DNA of 64,000 nucleotides from NCBI GenBank assembly GCA_002239065.1, contig MPNO01000002.1, positions 95,110-159,109 on the forward strand, in the 5' to 3' direction. Both the position numbers and the translations under genes were made by a program. The notes under the pieces were generated by a model that was not told the origin of the DNA, made no database searches, and saw nothing but the letters and a program-made list of their open reading frames with translations. How positions within the stretch are numbered: the first letter of the stretch is position 1; each line of letters begins with the position of its first letter. Below, piece after piece: positions 54,701 to 64,000 of the stretch. This DNA is from Defluviicoccus sp. bin129 (GTDB lineage: Bacteria > Pseudomonadota > Alphaproteobacteria > MPNO01).

Positions 54701-54706
54701 CGCGGC

Positions 54707-55516
54707 TCAGCCGGCGATCAGCGCAACCGTCTGCCACTCCTCGTCGATGCCGCCGAGGTCGACATTCGCGGCATCGCGCCTGGGCGCCATGTAGCGCCCG
54801 GCGAACGAGACCTCGAGCCGGTCGTCGGCGAAGGGGTAGGGATCGAGCGCGTAGGTCGTGGCATCGCGCGGGGTGAGCGCGACGGTGACATCCTCGTCGC
54901 GCGACTTCGGCACATGGGTGAAGGTCCGCAGCTCGCGGTCGGCGGCGCCGTTGCAGTTGAAATAGAGCGCCATGGTGTCGAAGAACTGGAGCTGCTTGTA
55001 GTTCTGCATCACCTGCGCCTCGTCGACCCACGCCGCGGTGTCCGGGTTCTCGGCCAGCGCGTGCTTGAGGCGGGCCTGGCGTTCCAGCTCGCCGTTCAGC
55101 ATGCCCTCGGCGGTCGAGCGGTTCTCGGCGGCGAGGCTGTCGAGCAGGACATGGTCGGACATGCCGTAGCGGCCGTTATAGAGGCCCCAGCTGTGCATGC
55201 TCGACAACAGCCCGCAATAGGCGTGGTGCCGGCTGTTGAACTCGGGCGAGGCGGCGGATGTCTTGACGATCTCCGAGAACGGCGTCTGGACCAGGTTGTA
55301 GGGCAGCCCGGTGCCGGGATCGATCCGCCCCTCGGCGTCGAGCCCGGCCCAGCCGGCGTCGTGGTGATCGACGATGTAGAGCACCGCGTCGCGCGGCTCC
55401 ACCGGCTCGAATTCGTCGTTGCCGAATGCGCGCGCGAGGCGGCCGGCGAAGCTCGTGTGCTGGGCCATCGTGATGACGAAACGCGGCTCTTCGGGGGGTG
55501 CGCTCTGCACGATCAT
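54707..55516 (-). CDS. DUF3891 family protein
   Basis: 269 residues, soluble. Family features: FVITMAQHTSFAGRLARAFGN near the N-terminus, IVDHHDAGW (HHDxGW) and the SRHHAYCGLLSSMHSWGLY segment, which suggest an HD-like metal site. No experimental function known to me. It leads the DUF3891-IDI2-Nudix operon with tight spacing, so a role near isoprenoid or cofactor metabolism is possible but unproven. Confidence 0.78.
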   Translation of the reverse strand: MIVQSAPPEEPRFVITMAQHTSFAGRLARAFGNDEFEPVEPRDAVLYIVDHHDAGWAGLDAEGRIDPGTGLPYNLVQTPFSEIVKTSAASPEFNSRHHAYCGLLSSMHSWGLYNGRYGMSDHVLLDSLAAENRSTAEGMLNGELERQARLKHALAENPDTAAWVDEAQVMQNYKQLQFFDTMALYFNCNGAADRELRTFTHVPKSRDEDVTVALTPRDATTYALDPYPFADDRLEVSFAGRYMAPRRDAANVDLGGIDEEWQTVALIAG

Positions 55517-55568
55517 CTTTCGGGCCTCCGGATCTTGGAGGCCGGATTATAGCACGCCGCGGCCCTGC

Positions 55569-57125
55569 TCACTCCCACTCGATGGTGCCGGGGGGCTTGG
55601 AGGTCACGTCGTAGACCACCCGGTTGATGCCGCGCACCTCGTTGACGATCCGGGTCCCGATCCGCGCGATCGTGGCGTGGTCGAAGGGGTAGCTCTCGGC
55701 CGTCATGCCGTCGGTCGAGACCACGGCGCGCAGCGCGCACACTTTGTCGTAGCTGCGCTCGTCGCCCATCACGCCGACCGTGCGGACCGGCAGCAGCACC
55801 GCGAAAGCCTGCCAGATCTCGTCATAGAGCCCGGCCGCCCGCAGCTCATCGAGATAGATCGCATCGGCGCGGCGCAGGATCTCCAGGCTCTCCGCCGTCA
55901 CCTCGCCGGGTATGCGGATGGCGAGCCCCGGCCCCGGGAAGGGGTGGCGCCCGATCATGGATTCGGGCAGGCCGAGGGTGCGCCCGAGCGCGCGCACCTC
56001 GTCCTTGAACAGGTCGCGCAGCGGCTCGACCAGCGCCATGTCCATGCGCTCGGGCAGGCCGCCGACATTGTGGTGGGACTTGATCACCGCGCTCGGCCCG
56101 CCGGTCACCGAGACCGACTCGATGACGTCGGGATAGAGCGTCCCCTGGGCGAGGAATTCGGCGCCGCCGGCGGCCTCGGCCTCGGCCGCGAACACGTCGA
56201 CGAAGGCGGCGCCGATCCGCTTGCGCTTGTCCTCCGGATCGGTGACGCCGGCCAGCTCGCCGAGGAAGCGCTCGCCGGCATCGACGGCGCGCAGCGGAAT
56301 GTTGTAGTGGCCGCGGAACAGCTCGACCACCGACTCGGTCTCGCCGGCGCGCATCAGCCCGGTATCGACATAGACGCAGAAGAACTGCTCGCCCACCGCC
56401 TCGTGCAGCAGAACCGCGGTCACCGCGCTGTCCACCCCGCCCGACAGGCCGCAGACGACGCGCCCGTCCCCGACCTGGGCGCGCACCCGCTCGATCGCCC
56501 GGTCGCGATAGGACGCCATGGTCCAGTCGCCGCCGCAGCCGGCGACATTGTGGGTGAAGCTTCTGAGCAGCGCCGCCCCGTCCGGCGTGTGGACCACCTC
56601 GGGATGGAACTGGACGCCGTAATATCCGCGCGCGTCGTCGGCGATCGCCGCATAGGGCGCGCCCTCGCTCACCGCGGCGGGGGCGAACCCGTCGGGCAGC
56701 CTGGTCACCCGGTCGCCGTGGCTCATCCACACCTGCGCCCGGTCGCCGGGCTGCCAGACGCCGTCGAACAATCCGCAGGAATCGGTCACGGTGAGCTCCG
56801 CCCGGCCGAACTCGCGCGCGTCCGCGCTGTCCACCGCCCCGCCGAGCGCGGCGCACATCGCCTGCTGGCCGTAGCAGATGCCGAGCACCGGGACGCCGAG
56901 CGCGAACACGGCCTCGGGAACCCGCGGCGCTTCCGCCCGGGTCGTCGAATCGGGCCCGCCGGACAGCACCACCGCCCGCGGCGCGAATCCGCGGATCGCG
57001 TCGTCGCCGACGAACCAGGGGTGGATTTCGCAATAGACGCCGCTCTCGCGGATGCGGCGCGCGATGAGCTGGGTGACCTGGGAGCCGAAATCCAGGATCA
57101 GAACGGAATCGTCCGAGCGCTGCAT
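55569..57125 (-). CDS. guaA: GMP synthase (glutamine-hydrolysing)
   Basis: 518 residues. Class I amidotransferase domain with nucleophile Cys84 in GICYGQQ and the His-Glu pair in FHPEVVHT. The ATP pyrophosphatase domain follows with P-loop [14 protein letters not shown], and the dimerisation domain ends [11 protein letters not shown], the standard C-terminus. It converts XMP to GMP. Followed upstream on the same strand by a GNAT gene and guaB, forming a guaB-GNAT-guaA cluster. Confidence 0.98.
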   Translation of the reverse strand: MQRSDDSVLILDFGSQVTQLIARRIRESGVYCEIHPWFVGDDAIRGFAPRAVVLSGGPDSTTRAEAPRVPEAVFALGVPVLGICYGQQAMCAALGGAVDSADAREFGRAELTVTDSCGLFDGVWQPGDRAQVWMSHGDRVTRLPDGFAPAAVSEGAPYAAIADDARGYYGVQFHPEVVHTPDGAALLRSFTHNVAGCGGDWTMASYRDRAIERVRAQVGDGRVVCGLSGGVDSAVTAVLLHEAVGEQFFCVYVDTGLMRAGETESVVELFRGHYNIPLRAVDAGERFLGELAGVTDPEDKRKRIGAAFVDVFAAEAEAAGGAEFLAQGTLYPDVIESVSVTGGPSAVIKSHHNVGGLPERMDMALVEPLRDLFKDEVRALGRTLGLPESMIGRHPFPGPGLAIRIPGEVTAESLEILRRADAIYLDELRAAGLYDEIWQAFAVLLPVRTVGVMGDERSYDKVCALRAVVSTDGMTAESYPFDHATIARIGTRIVNEVRGINRVVYDVTSKPPGTIEWE

Positions 57126-57140
57126 GGGAGCAAGCGGCGC

Positions 57141-57680
57141 CTAGCCCTGCGAGGCGGCGAGCACCGCCGCGTCGGGCCAGCCATAGGCGAGCTCTTCTAT
57201 CGCCGCGCCGCCGATCGATCCCGACCGCCGACCGACACGGCGCCCGCCCAGCGCCTCGTAGAAATAGCGCGCCGGGTTGCCGGCCAGCACCCAGACGATC
57301 AGCGACGGGCCGAGCGCGGACGCGAGTTCGACGGCAAGCCCGCAGAACAGGCGCCGGCCGACGCCGCCCTCCTGGTGATCGCCGTCGACATAGAGCGTGT
57401 AGACCTCGCTGTCATAGGCGAAGCCGCGCGACCGGGCCGGGCCGCCGCCGGCGAACCCGATCACCGCCCCGTCCTCGGCCTCGGCGACCGTCACGAGCTC
57501 GCCCCTCCCCGGGTGGCGGATGGTCCGCGCCCAGCTCGCCGCCCGCCCCTCGCCGTGGCGCATGCCGACCAGCAGCCGGTCGGGCAGCAGCCCCGGATAG
57601 GCGTCCTGCCAGCCGGCGACGTAGATCCGGGCGATCGCCGGGGCATCGTCGGGCCGGGCCGGTCGAAGGGTCGGGGCCAC
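57141..57680 (-). CDS. GNAT-family N-acetyltransferase
   Basis: 179 residues. Starts LRPARPDDAPAIARIYVAGWQDAYPGLLPDRLL, with VYTLYVDGDHQEGGVGRRLFCGLA as the acetyl-CoA binding motif A (Q/R-x-x-G-x-G/A). GTG 57680 lies 7 bp after the guaB stop and has GGAG upstream; a longer start would overlap guaB. Substrate unknown. It is placed between guaB and guaA, so it is co-transcribed with GMP synthesis. Confidence 0.88.
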   Translation of the reverse strand: MAPTLRPARPDDAPAIARIYVAGWQDAYPGLLPDRLLVGMRHGEGRAASWARTIRHPGRGELVTVAEAEDGAVIGFAGGGPARSRGFAYDSEVYTLYVDGDHQEGGVGRRLFCGLAVELASALGPSLIVWVLAGNPARYFYEALGGRRVGRRSGSIGGAAIEELAYGWPDAAVLAASQG

Positions 57681-57687
57681 CGCGGTT

Positions 57688-59274
<1,587 letters not shown>

Positions 59275-59328
59275 TCAAGAAGCGCAACGCAGCGAGTTGA
59301 ACCGCCGTGAGACGCGGATACGCATCGT

Positions 59329-59934
59329 TCAACACGCGCTGTCGATGAGAAACCGATAGCCGGCATCGAAATCGGGCAACAATTCACATCGATAGCGCGC
59401 GAGCTCTTCGACGACGTCCTCATCGTCGAAGTCCCTCCTGTCCCTGTTTATGAAACAGCTGCGCGACGCTGGATTCGCTGCCCTGTGACAAAGGACGGAC
59501 GCATAGACTATGGAGTCTTGCGGGGAAAAATCGTGCCGATCCCGGCATTCCGCCGACTTCGCCAAGACCGGCGCGTCGAGCGGGATGGCCTCCGCCGAGC
59601 CAAGTAGCCGCGAGCATACCTCATGGAGGCGTTCTTCTTCCTCCTCGGCGCTCTTGATCAGCAACTCGGTGATATCGCGAAATCCGCCAAGACGATCCGC
59701 GTAGATTTCGGTGCGCGCGATCTGGCCCAACTCGCTGTCGATTTCCTGCTTGGTATTCCTTCGTCGCTTGTGCCGCCTTATCAGGGTTTCGTAGGGCTCG
59801 ATCAGACAATACGCGGGAACAATGAGATGAACGGCGCCGGTTTCGCAAAGTACCAGAATGTGTTCGCAGCTCCTCCACTGTCCCTGGAGCAAAGCGCACT
59901 CAAGCACGAAGTTGGATTCGACGTAGACGTTCAC
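59329..59934 (-). CDS. PIN-domain protein (candidate ribonuclease) of a two-gene module
   Basis: 201 residues. NVYVESNFVLE at the N-terminus gives the first acidic residue of a PIN fold, LAKSAECRDRHDFSPQDSIVYASVL the middle acids, and CFINRDRRDFDD the C-terminal ones. PIN proteins are metal-dependent RNases, often toxins. GTG 59934 overlaps the stop of the upstream gene by 4 nt. Base composition is visibly less GC-rich than the flanking guaB and rlmE, a sign of transfer. The helix-rich insert (about 65-110) is larger than in small VapC toxins. Confidence 0.8.
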   Translation of the reverse strand: MNVYVESNFVLECALLQGQWRSCEHILVLCETGAVHLIVPAYCLIEPYETLIRRHKRRRNTKQEIDSELGQIARTEIYADRLGGFRDITELLIKSAEEEEERLHEVCSRLLGSAEAIPLDAPVLAKSAECRDRHDFSPQDSIVYASVLCHRAANPASRSCFINRDRRDFDDEDVVEELARYRCELLPDFDAGYRFLIDSAC

Positions 59935-60452
59935 GCCGCCGCGTCGTACTCGATGCGGCCATCTTTGACGGCTGCGTGAAACCCGGACCGTGCAAGCCAG
60001 CTTCGATCGTCGCCGTGTCCGTTGGTCGATACGGCCGACCGCATGACATCGCTCAGCCAGGCGCTCACGATCAATTCGAACGCATGCCCTCCCACACTGC
60101 GGGGATCCACGCCGGCGCCTTCCAAATATGGGCTGAAAAGACTGTCCGCTTCGGCTTGGTAGCTCGGCGGAACCTCAACGGGATCGGTTCCGGCATCCTT
60201 CCACAGGTACAGCCTGTCCGGCGTGATCAGCAGAAAAAAATCTACGTCGCTGATTCCGCCGTGCGCGAGGATGTTCCGCCGCGTCTTGGCCGCCCAGCCC
60301 CGGGAGGTTCCCCGCTTGTTCTTGATTTCCGCGAGCGCCACCAGCCGGCCGGCGGGGTCGTAGAGGGCGAGGTCTGCGCGAACATGCATCGGCGGTCCGG
60401 CGGCTTCGGTGGCATCGGCAGGGACAATGGGTGCGTCCCCTGGAGATGTCAA
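59931..60452 (-). CDS. PD-(D/E)XK-like protein, partner of the PIN protein
   Basis: 173 residues from TTG 60452 (or 152 from ATG 60389, which begins MHVRADLALYD and may be the real start). RADLALYDPAGRLVALAEIKNKRG gives Asp then E-x-K at the spacing of PD-(D/E)XK nucleases; DVDFFLLITPDRLYLWKD follows, then a helical end. I recall similar neighbours of PIN genes in cyanobacteria and others, with no known function. No DNA-binding antitoxin domain is evident. Between guaB and rlmE, lower GC than both. Confidence 0.7.
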   Translation of the reverse strand: MTSPGDAPIVPADATEAAGPPMHVRADLALYDPAGRLVALAEIKNKRGTSRGWAAKTRRNILAHGGISDVDFFLLITPDRLYLWKDAGTDPVEVPPSYQAEADSLFSPYLEGAGVDPRSVGGHAFELIVSAWLSDVMRSAVSTNGHGDDRSWLARSGFHAAVKDGRIEYDAAA

Positions 60453-60470
60453 CGAACGGACCCGGCCCGA

Positions 60471-61184
60471 TCAAGCCTCCTCGGCGCCCCGGAATCCGCG
60501 GGCGACGAGATAGAGCTCGGCGGACCCGGCGCGCGAGGCGGCGGGCTTGAAGCTCCGCACCTCGGCGAAGGCGCGCTTGAGCGCCGCCATGAACGCCGCC
60601 GCGCCGCCGCCGTGGAACGCCTTGACCACGAACCCGCCGCCCGGGCGGAGCACGCCGAGCGCAAGCCCGCAGGCGAGCTCGGCGAGGCGCTGGTTGCGGA
60701 TCTGATCGGTGCCGCGATGCCCGGTGGCGGCGATCGCCATGTCGGAGAGCACGAGGTCGACCCCGCCGGCCAGCTCTCCGATCAGCGCCTCGGCCGCCGC
60801 CTCGTCGTCGAGGTCGAGCACGCGCGCCTCGGCGCCCGGGACCGGGTCCATGTCGGCGCGGTCGACGGCGACGATGCGACCGCCCGGCGCGCGCTCGACG
60901 GCGATTTGGGTCCAGCCGCCAGGCGCGGCGCCGAGATCGAGCACCGCCGCGCCGCGCCGCAGCAGCCCGAACTTGTCGTCGATCTCGATCAGCTTCCAGG
61001 CGGCGCGCGACCGGTAGCCGTGTTTCGCCGCGGCGGCGACATAGGGGTCGTTGAGCTGGCGTTGCAGCCACCGCGTCGACGACGCCTTGCGCCCCTTGGC
61101 GGTCCTGACCCGGACGGTGGCGTCGCGCCTGCCGACGCTCTTGCCGCCGGCGCCGCGCCGCCGGTTCCGGTCACGCCCGGCCAT
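60471..61184 (-). CDS. rlmE: 23S rRNA (uridine-2'-O)-methyltransferase
   Basis: 237 residues, FtsJ/RrmJ fold. A basic N-terminus with SSTRWLQRQLNDPYV, catalytic Lys in RAAWKLIEID, SAM site LDLGAAPGGWTQ, catalytic Asp in VLSDMA, Lys in VVKAFHGG and Glu in SAELYLVARGF, so the K-D-K-E tetrad is complete. Modifies U2552 of 23S rRNA. Its ATG lies 14 bp inside the end of the ppx gene. Confidence 0.95.
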   Translation of the reverse strand: MAGRDRNRRRGAGGKSVGRRDATVRVRTAKGRKASSTRWLQRQLNDPYVAAAAKHGYRSRAAWKLIEIDDKFGLLRRGAAVLDLGAAPGGWTQIAVERAPGGRIVAVDRADMDPVPGAEARVLDLDDEAAAEALIGELAGGVDLVLSDMAIAATGHRGTDQIRNQRLAELACGLALGVLRPGGGFVVKAFHGGGAAAFMAALKRAFAEVRSFKPAASRAGSAELYLVARGFRGAEEA

Positions 61185-62223
61185 GCGCCGCCCCGGCGCC
61201 GAACTCGGCGGCGAGCTGGAGCAGGATGCCCTCGCGCACGCCGCGGTCGGCGACCCGCAGCCGCTCCGCCGGCCAGGTGCGGCAGATCGCCTCCAGAATC
61301 GCGCAGCCGGCGACTACGAGGTCGGCCCGGCCGCGGCCGATCGAGGGGTGGGCGGCGCGTTCCGCATAGCTCGAGCGGGACAGCTGGCGGCTGATTCGCT
61401 GGATCTGGTCGAAGGTGAGGTAGGAGCCGTCGACCACAGCCCGGTTGTAGCGCCTGAGGCCGAGATGGACGCCGGCGATGGTGGTCACCGTTCCGGCGGT
61501 TCCCAGCATCTGCATGCGGCCGCGCTCGATCTCCCGCCGGATGCCGTGCTCGGCATCGAACGGCGCCAGCATGGCTTCGACCTCGGCGACGGTGGCCTCG
61601 TATTCCTCGACGGTGAAGTCGTCGGGCCCGTGGCGCTCGGTCAGCGTCACCACGCCGAGCGGGAGCGAGATCCAGCCGAGGATGTCGGGCGCGTCGTCGC
61701 CGGAGACCCTGAGCCAGACGATCTCGGCGCTGCCGCCGCCGACATCGAAGATCAGGCCGTAGGGGAGGTCGGGGTCGAACAGCGGCAGGCAGCCCCTCAG
61801 GGTGAGCGTCGCCTCCTCGCGCGACGAGATGATGTCGAGCGCGATGCCGGTCTCGGCGGCGACCCGGTCGAGGAAGCCGGCGCAATTGGCCGCCCGGCGC
61901 GCCGCCTCGGTGGCGACGCAGCGGGCGCGCGCGACCCGGTGGCGGCGAATCTTCGCTGCGCAGACGGCGAGCGCATCGACGGTGCGCCGCATCGCGGTCT
62001 CGCACAGCACGCCGGTGGCTTCGAGCCCCTGGCCGAGCCGCACGATGCGCGAAAACCCGTCGACCACCGCGAACCCGTCCGGCGTGGGGCGGGCGATCAG
62101 GAGCCGGCAATTGTTGGTGCCGAGGTCGAGCGCGGCGATCTTGCGCCCGCCGCCGCGCCTTCGCCTCCCGGTCCCCGGCCGGGAACTCCTCGACCTCTGT
62201 GTCGACCCGTACGCCACGTCCAT
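61171..62223 (-). CDS. ppx: Ppx/GppA-family exopolyphosphatase/guanosine pentaphosphatase
   Basis: 350 residues, ASKHA fold, single Ppx/GppA domain without an HD extension. IAALDLGTNNCRLLIA is the first phosphate motif, GLIFDVGGGSAEI the second, and MLGTAGTVTTIAGV the adenosine-type motif. It hydrolyses polyphosphate or pppGpp. ATG 62223 gives an Arg-rich 40-residue leader; a later start is possible. Pairs with rlmE by overlap, a common alphaproteobacterial order. Confidence 0.93.
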   Translation of the reverse strand: MDVAYGSTQRSRSSRPGTGRRRRGGGRKIAALDLGTNNCRLLIARPTPDGFAVVDGFSRIVRLGQGLEATGVLCETAMRRTVDALAVCAAKIRRHRVARARCVATEAARRAANCAGFLDRVAAETGIALDIISSREEATLTLRGCLPLFDPDLPYGLIFDVGGGSAEIVWLRVSGDDAPDILGWISLPLGVVTLTERHGPDDFTVEEYEATVAEVEAMLAPFDAEHGIRREIERGRMQMLGTAGTVTTIAGVHLGLRRYNRAVVDGSYLTFDQIQRISRQLSRSSYAERAAHPSIGRGRADLVVAGCAILEAICRTWPAERLRVADRGVREGILLQLAAEFGAGAAHGRA

Positions 62224-62355
62224 TGTCCCTGCGCGCCTCCCGCCGAATTGTACCGCCAAGCTCCGATGGCTCACAAATCGCGCCCGTCCCCGCCCGCCGG
62301 AACCCGAACTTGATCATCCCCCGAATAGCGCTATTCTCTGCCCGCCCCGACATGC

Positions 62356-62429
62356 TGGGGGATAGTTTAACGGTAGAACGCTCGGCTCTGACCCGAGCAG
62401 TCCTGGTTCGAATCCAGGTCCCCCAGCCA
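62356..62429 (+). tRNA. tRNA-Gln (anticodon CTG)
   Basis: 74-nt cloverleaf with encoded CCA: acceptor TGGGGGA/TCCCCCA, anticodon stem CTCGG/CCGAG with CTG at 62388-62390, T arm CCTGG-TTCGAAT-CCAGG. Confidence 0.97.
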
Positions 62430-62553
62430 AATTCGCCGTCCCCGCGAAACGACCTCCGGATACCGGGAACCCCGCGCCGCTTGACGGGCCCGGTTCGCCG
62501 GCTGTAAGGGTCGCCGGACCCTTTGCCGCGAATTTCGACATGCCGAGAGCCCG

Positions 62554-63411
62554 ATGAAACCGGCCCCGTTCACCCATCACCTGCCGGGGACGGTTGACGA
62601 GGCCGCCTCCCTGCTCGCCGCCCACGCGGGCGAGGACGCGCGGATTCTCGCCGGCGGGCAGAGCCTGGTGCCGACGATGGCATTCCGCCTCGCCCGCCCC
62701 GCCCACCTGATCGACGTCAACCGGGTCTCCGACCTCGGAACCGTCGCCGTCGGGGAGGACGCAATCGGGATCGGCGCGCTGGCGCGCCACGGCGATTTCC
62801 ACCGCCCGGTCGAGGACGGGCCGCTCGGCGCGCTGCTCAGCGCCGTGGTGCGCCATATCGGGCACTACCCGATCCGCATGCGGGGCACGTTCTGCGGCAG
62901 CCTCGCCCATGCCGACCCGGCATCCGAGTGGTGCCTCGTCGCGGCGACGCTGGATGCAAGGCTTACCGCCCGCAGCGCCGGCGGCGAGCGCGAGATCGCC
63001 GCCGGGTCGTTCTTCGAGTGGGCGATGGTGACGGCGCTGGCGGAAGACGAGCTCTTGCTGCGCGCCGACCTCCCCCGCCTCGCGGCCGATGCGCGCTGGG
63101 GGTTTTGCGAGTTCGCCCGCCGCGCCGGCGACTTCGCGCTGGCGATGGCGCTTGCGGTCTACCGGGTGGAGGAGGGCGCGATCGTCGAGCCGCGCGTCGG
63201 CGTCGGCGGCGTCGAGGCCTGTCCCCGGCGCATTCCGGAAGGCGAAGCCGTGCTCGCCGGCCGCGCGCCCGGCCCGGCGCTGTTCCGCGAAGCCGGCGCC
63301 GCGGTCGCCGATGCGGTGGACGCGGTCTCCGACGTCCATGCGAGCGCCCTCTATCGCGGCGAGCTTGCCGGCGTCATGGTCGAGCGCGCCCTGGCGGATG
63401 CCGCGAGATGA
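62554..63411 (+). CDS. CoxM-type FAD-binding subunit of a molybdenum hydroxylase
   Basis: 285 residues. AGGQSLVPTMAFRLARP and RGTFCGSLAHADPASEW are the two FAD diphosphate-binding loops of the CO dehydrogenase medium subunit family. Overlaps the 2Fe-2S gene by ATGA. With the next two genes it makes the medium-small-large set of a complete hydroxylase, the first such set in this window. Confidence 0.93.
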   Translation: MKPAPFTHHLPGTVDEAASLLAAHAGEDARILAGGQSLVPTMAFRLARPAHLIDVNRVSDLGTVAVGEDAIGIGALARHGDFHRPVEDGPLGALLSAVVRHIGHYPIRMRGTFCGSLAHADPASEWCLVAATLDARLTARSAGGEREIAAGSFFEWAMVTALAEDELLLRADLPRLAADARWGFCEFARRAGDFALAMALAVYRVEEGAIVEPRVGVGGVEACPRRIPEGEAVLAGRAPGPALFREAGAAVADAVDAVSDVHASALYRGELAGVMVERALADAAR

Positions 63412-63893
63412 CCGCGCCGCGCGACGTCTCGTTCACCGTCAACGGCGAAGCCCGCAGCGTCCGGGTCGAGCCGCGCAAGACGCTCGCCGATGCGATCCGC
63501 GAGGATTGCGGGCTGACCGGCACCCATCTCGGCTGCGAGCACGGGGTGTGCGGCGCCTGCACGATCCTGCTCGACGGCGCGCCGGTGCGGAGCTGCCTGA
63601 TGTTCGCAGCCCAGGCCGAGGGCGCCGAGCTGCGCACCGTCGAGGGGCTGGCCGACGGCGAGACGCTGCACCCCCTGCAACAGGCCTTCATCGATTGTCA
63701 CGCCCTGCAATGCGGCTTCTGCACCCCGGGCTTCCTGATGCTGGCCGCGGGCGTGCTGGAACGCGAGCCCGATATCGACGAGGAGGGCTTGCGCGAGGCA
63801 CTCGCCTCCAATCTCTGCCGCTGCACCGGCTATCTCAACATTCTCGATGCGGTGAAGGCCGCCGCGGCGGCGATGAAGGCCGGGCCCGGATGA
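63408..63893 (+). CDS. CoxS-type 2Fe-2S subunit of a molybdenum hydroxylase
   Basis: 161 residues. The plant-type cluster motif CEHGVCGAC (with an upstream Cys in the same loop pattern) and the helical-domain cluster CGFCTPG...CRCTGY are complete. Transfers electrons from the Mo site to FAD. Coupled by ATGA overlaps on both sides. It could also serve the orphan large subunits at 10-15 kb (inference). Confidence 0.95.
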   Translation: MTAPRDVSFTVNGEARSVRVEPRKTLADAIREDCGLTGTHLGCEHGVCGACTILLDGAPVRSCLMFAAQAEGAELRTVEGLADGETLHPLQQAFIDCHALQCGFCTPGFLMLAAGVLEREPDIDEEGLREALASNLCRCTGYLNILDAVKAAAAAMKAGPG

Positions 63894-64000
63894 CGCCGCC
63901 CCGGCGCGAGGCCTGGATCGGCAGGCGGGGCGCGCGCATCGAAGACCCGCCTCTGGTCCGCGGCGCGGGCCGCTTCGTCGCCGACATATCGTTTCCCAGC
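63890..64000 (+). CDS. Molybdopterin-binding large subunit (CoxL-type), 5' part only
   Basis: Runs off the right edge after 37 codons: MTPPRREAWIGRRGARIEDPPLVRGAGRF..., with the PLVRGAGRFVADI segment typical of the start of the large subunit. Position after M and S genes supports the call. The diagnostic active-site loop lies outside the window. Confidence 0.85.
   Translation, partial: MTPPRREAWIGRRGARIEDPPLVRGAGRFVADISFPS

Overview
The window is high-GC (roughly two thirds G+C by eye), gene-dense DNA that looks like the chromosome of an alphaproteobacterium, probably of the Rhodospirillales type and possibly an environmental or metagenome-assembled genome. Support comes from a GTTC-N7-GTTC type LexA box, a DUF2794 gene, a PA0069-type radical SAM gene, a TAXI/TRAP system, ETF-ubiquinone oxidoreductase, the MEP enzyme IspE and frequent GTG/TTG starts with 1-4 bp gene overlaps. 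I see no integrase, transposase, CRISPR array or rRNA. Three tRNA genes are present: Arg(CCT), Val(CAC) and Gln(CTG). Two genes are broken inside poly-C/poly-G tracts, which looks more like sequencing or assembly error than decay.

Left end (1-7.6 kb). This is the most unusual part. A tight operon encodes a methyltransferase (cut by the window edge), an amino-acid-type periplasmic binding protein fused to an ABC permease domain, and a second ABC permease domain fused to a membrane-anchored sensor region, HAMP and a PP2C/SpoIIE phosphatase. No ABC ATPase is seen in the window and both permease domains have degenerate ATPase-coupling (EAA) loops. An RsbW-like anti-sigma kinase gene lies tail to tail with it, and a type III glutamine synthetase gene follows. 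I read this as an importer turned into a receptor that feeds a partner-switching circuit.

7.7-33.4 kb: catabolism and envelope. A molybdenum-hydroxylase operon (two large-subunit paralogues, acyl-CoA ligase, UDP-glucuronate epimerase) diverges from an EamA transporter plus CnbZ-like deaminase pair. glmU-glmS follows, then a DUF3108 gene, a CmcJ/NvfI-type oxidoreductase and a BASS transporter. A TRAP-TAXI operon carries a thioesterase, an HpcH-type aldolase and a LigJ-type 4-oxalomesaconate hydratase. An FAH hydrolase, a GH88 glycosidase and a PuuE-like deacetylase come next. 33.5-40.3 kb: two tandem UbiD-family decarboxylases with an MFS transporter, then a radical SAM gene under a LexA box, divergent from a TIGR04283/TIGR04282 transferase pair.

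40-64 kb: mostly housekeeping (moaB, slt, uracil-DNA glycosylase, ETF-QO, TPR protein, ispE, der, bamB, YfgM-like protein, type 2 IDI, guaA, guaB, rlmE, ppx). Two accessory items interrupt it. Between ispE and an SDR gene lies a 274-bp element of nested perfect or near-perfect inverted repeats that would fold as a branched cloverleaf. Between guaB and rlmE lies a lower-GC pair encoding a PIN-domain protein and a PD-(D/E)XK-like protein. The right edge enters a CoxM-CoxS-CoxL-type molybdenum hydroxylase operon.
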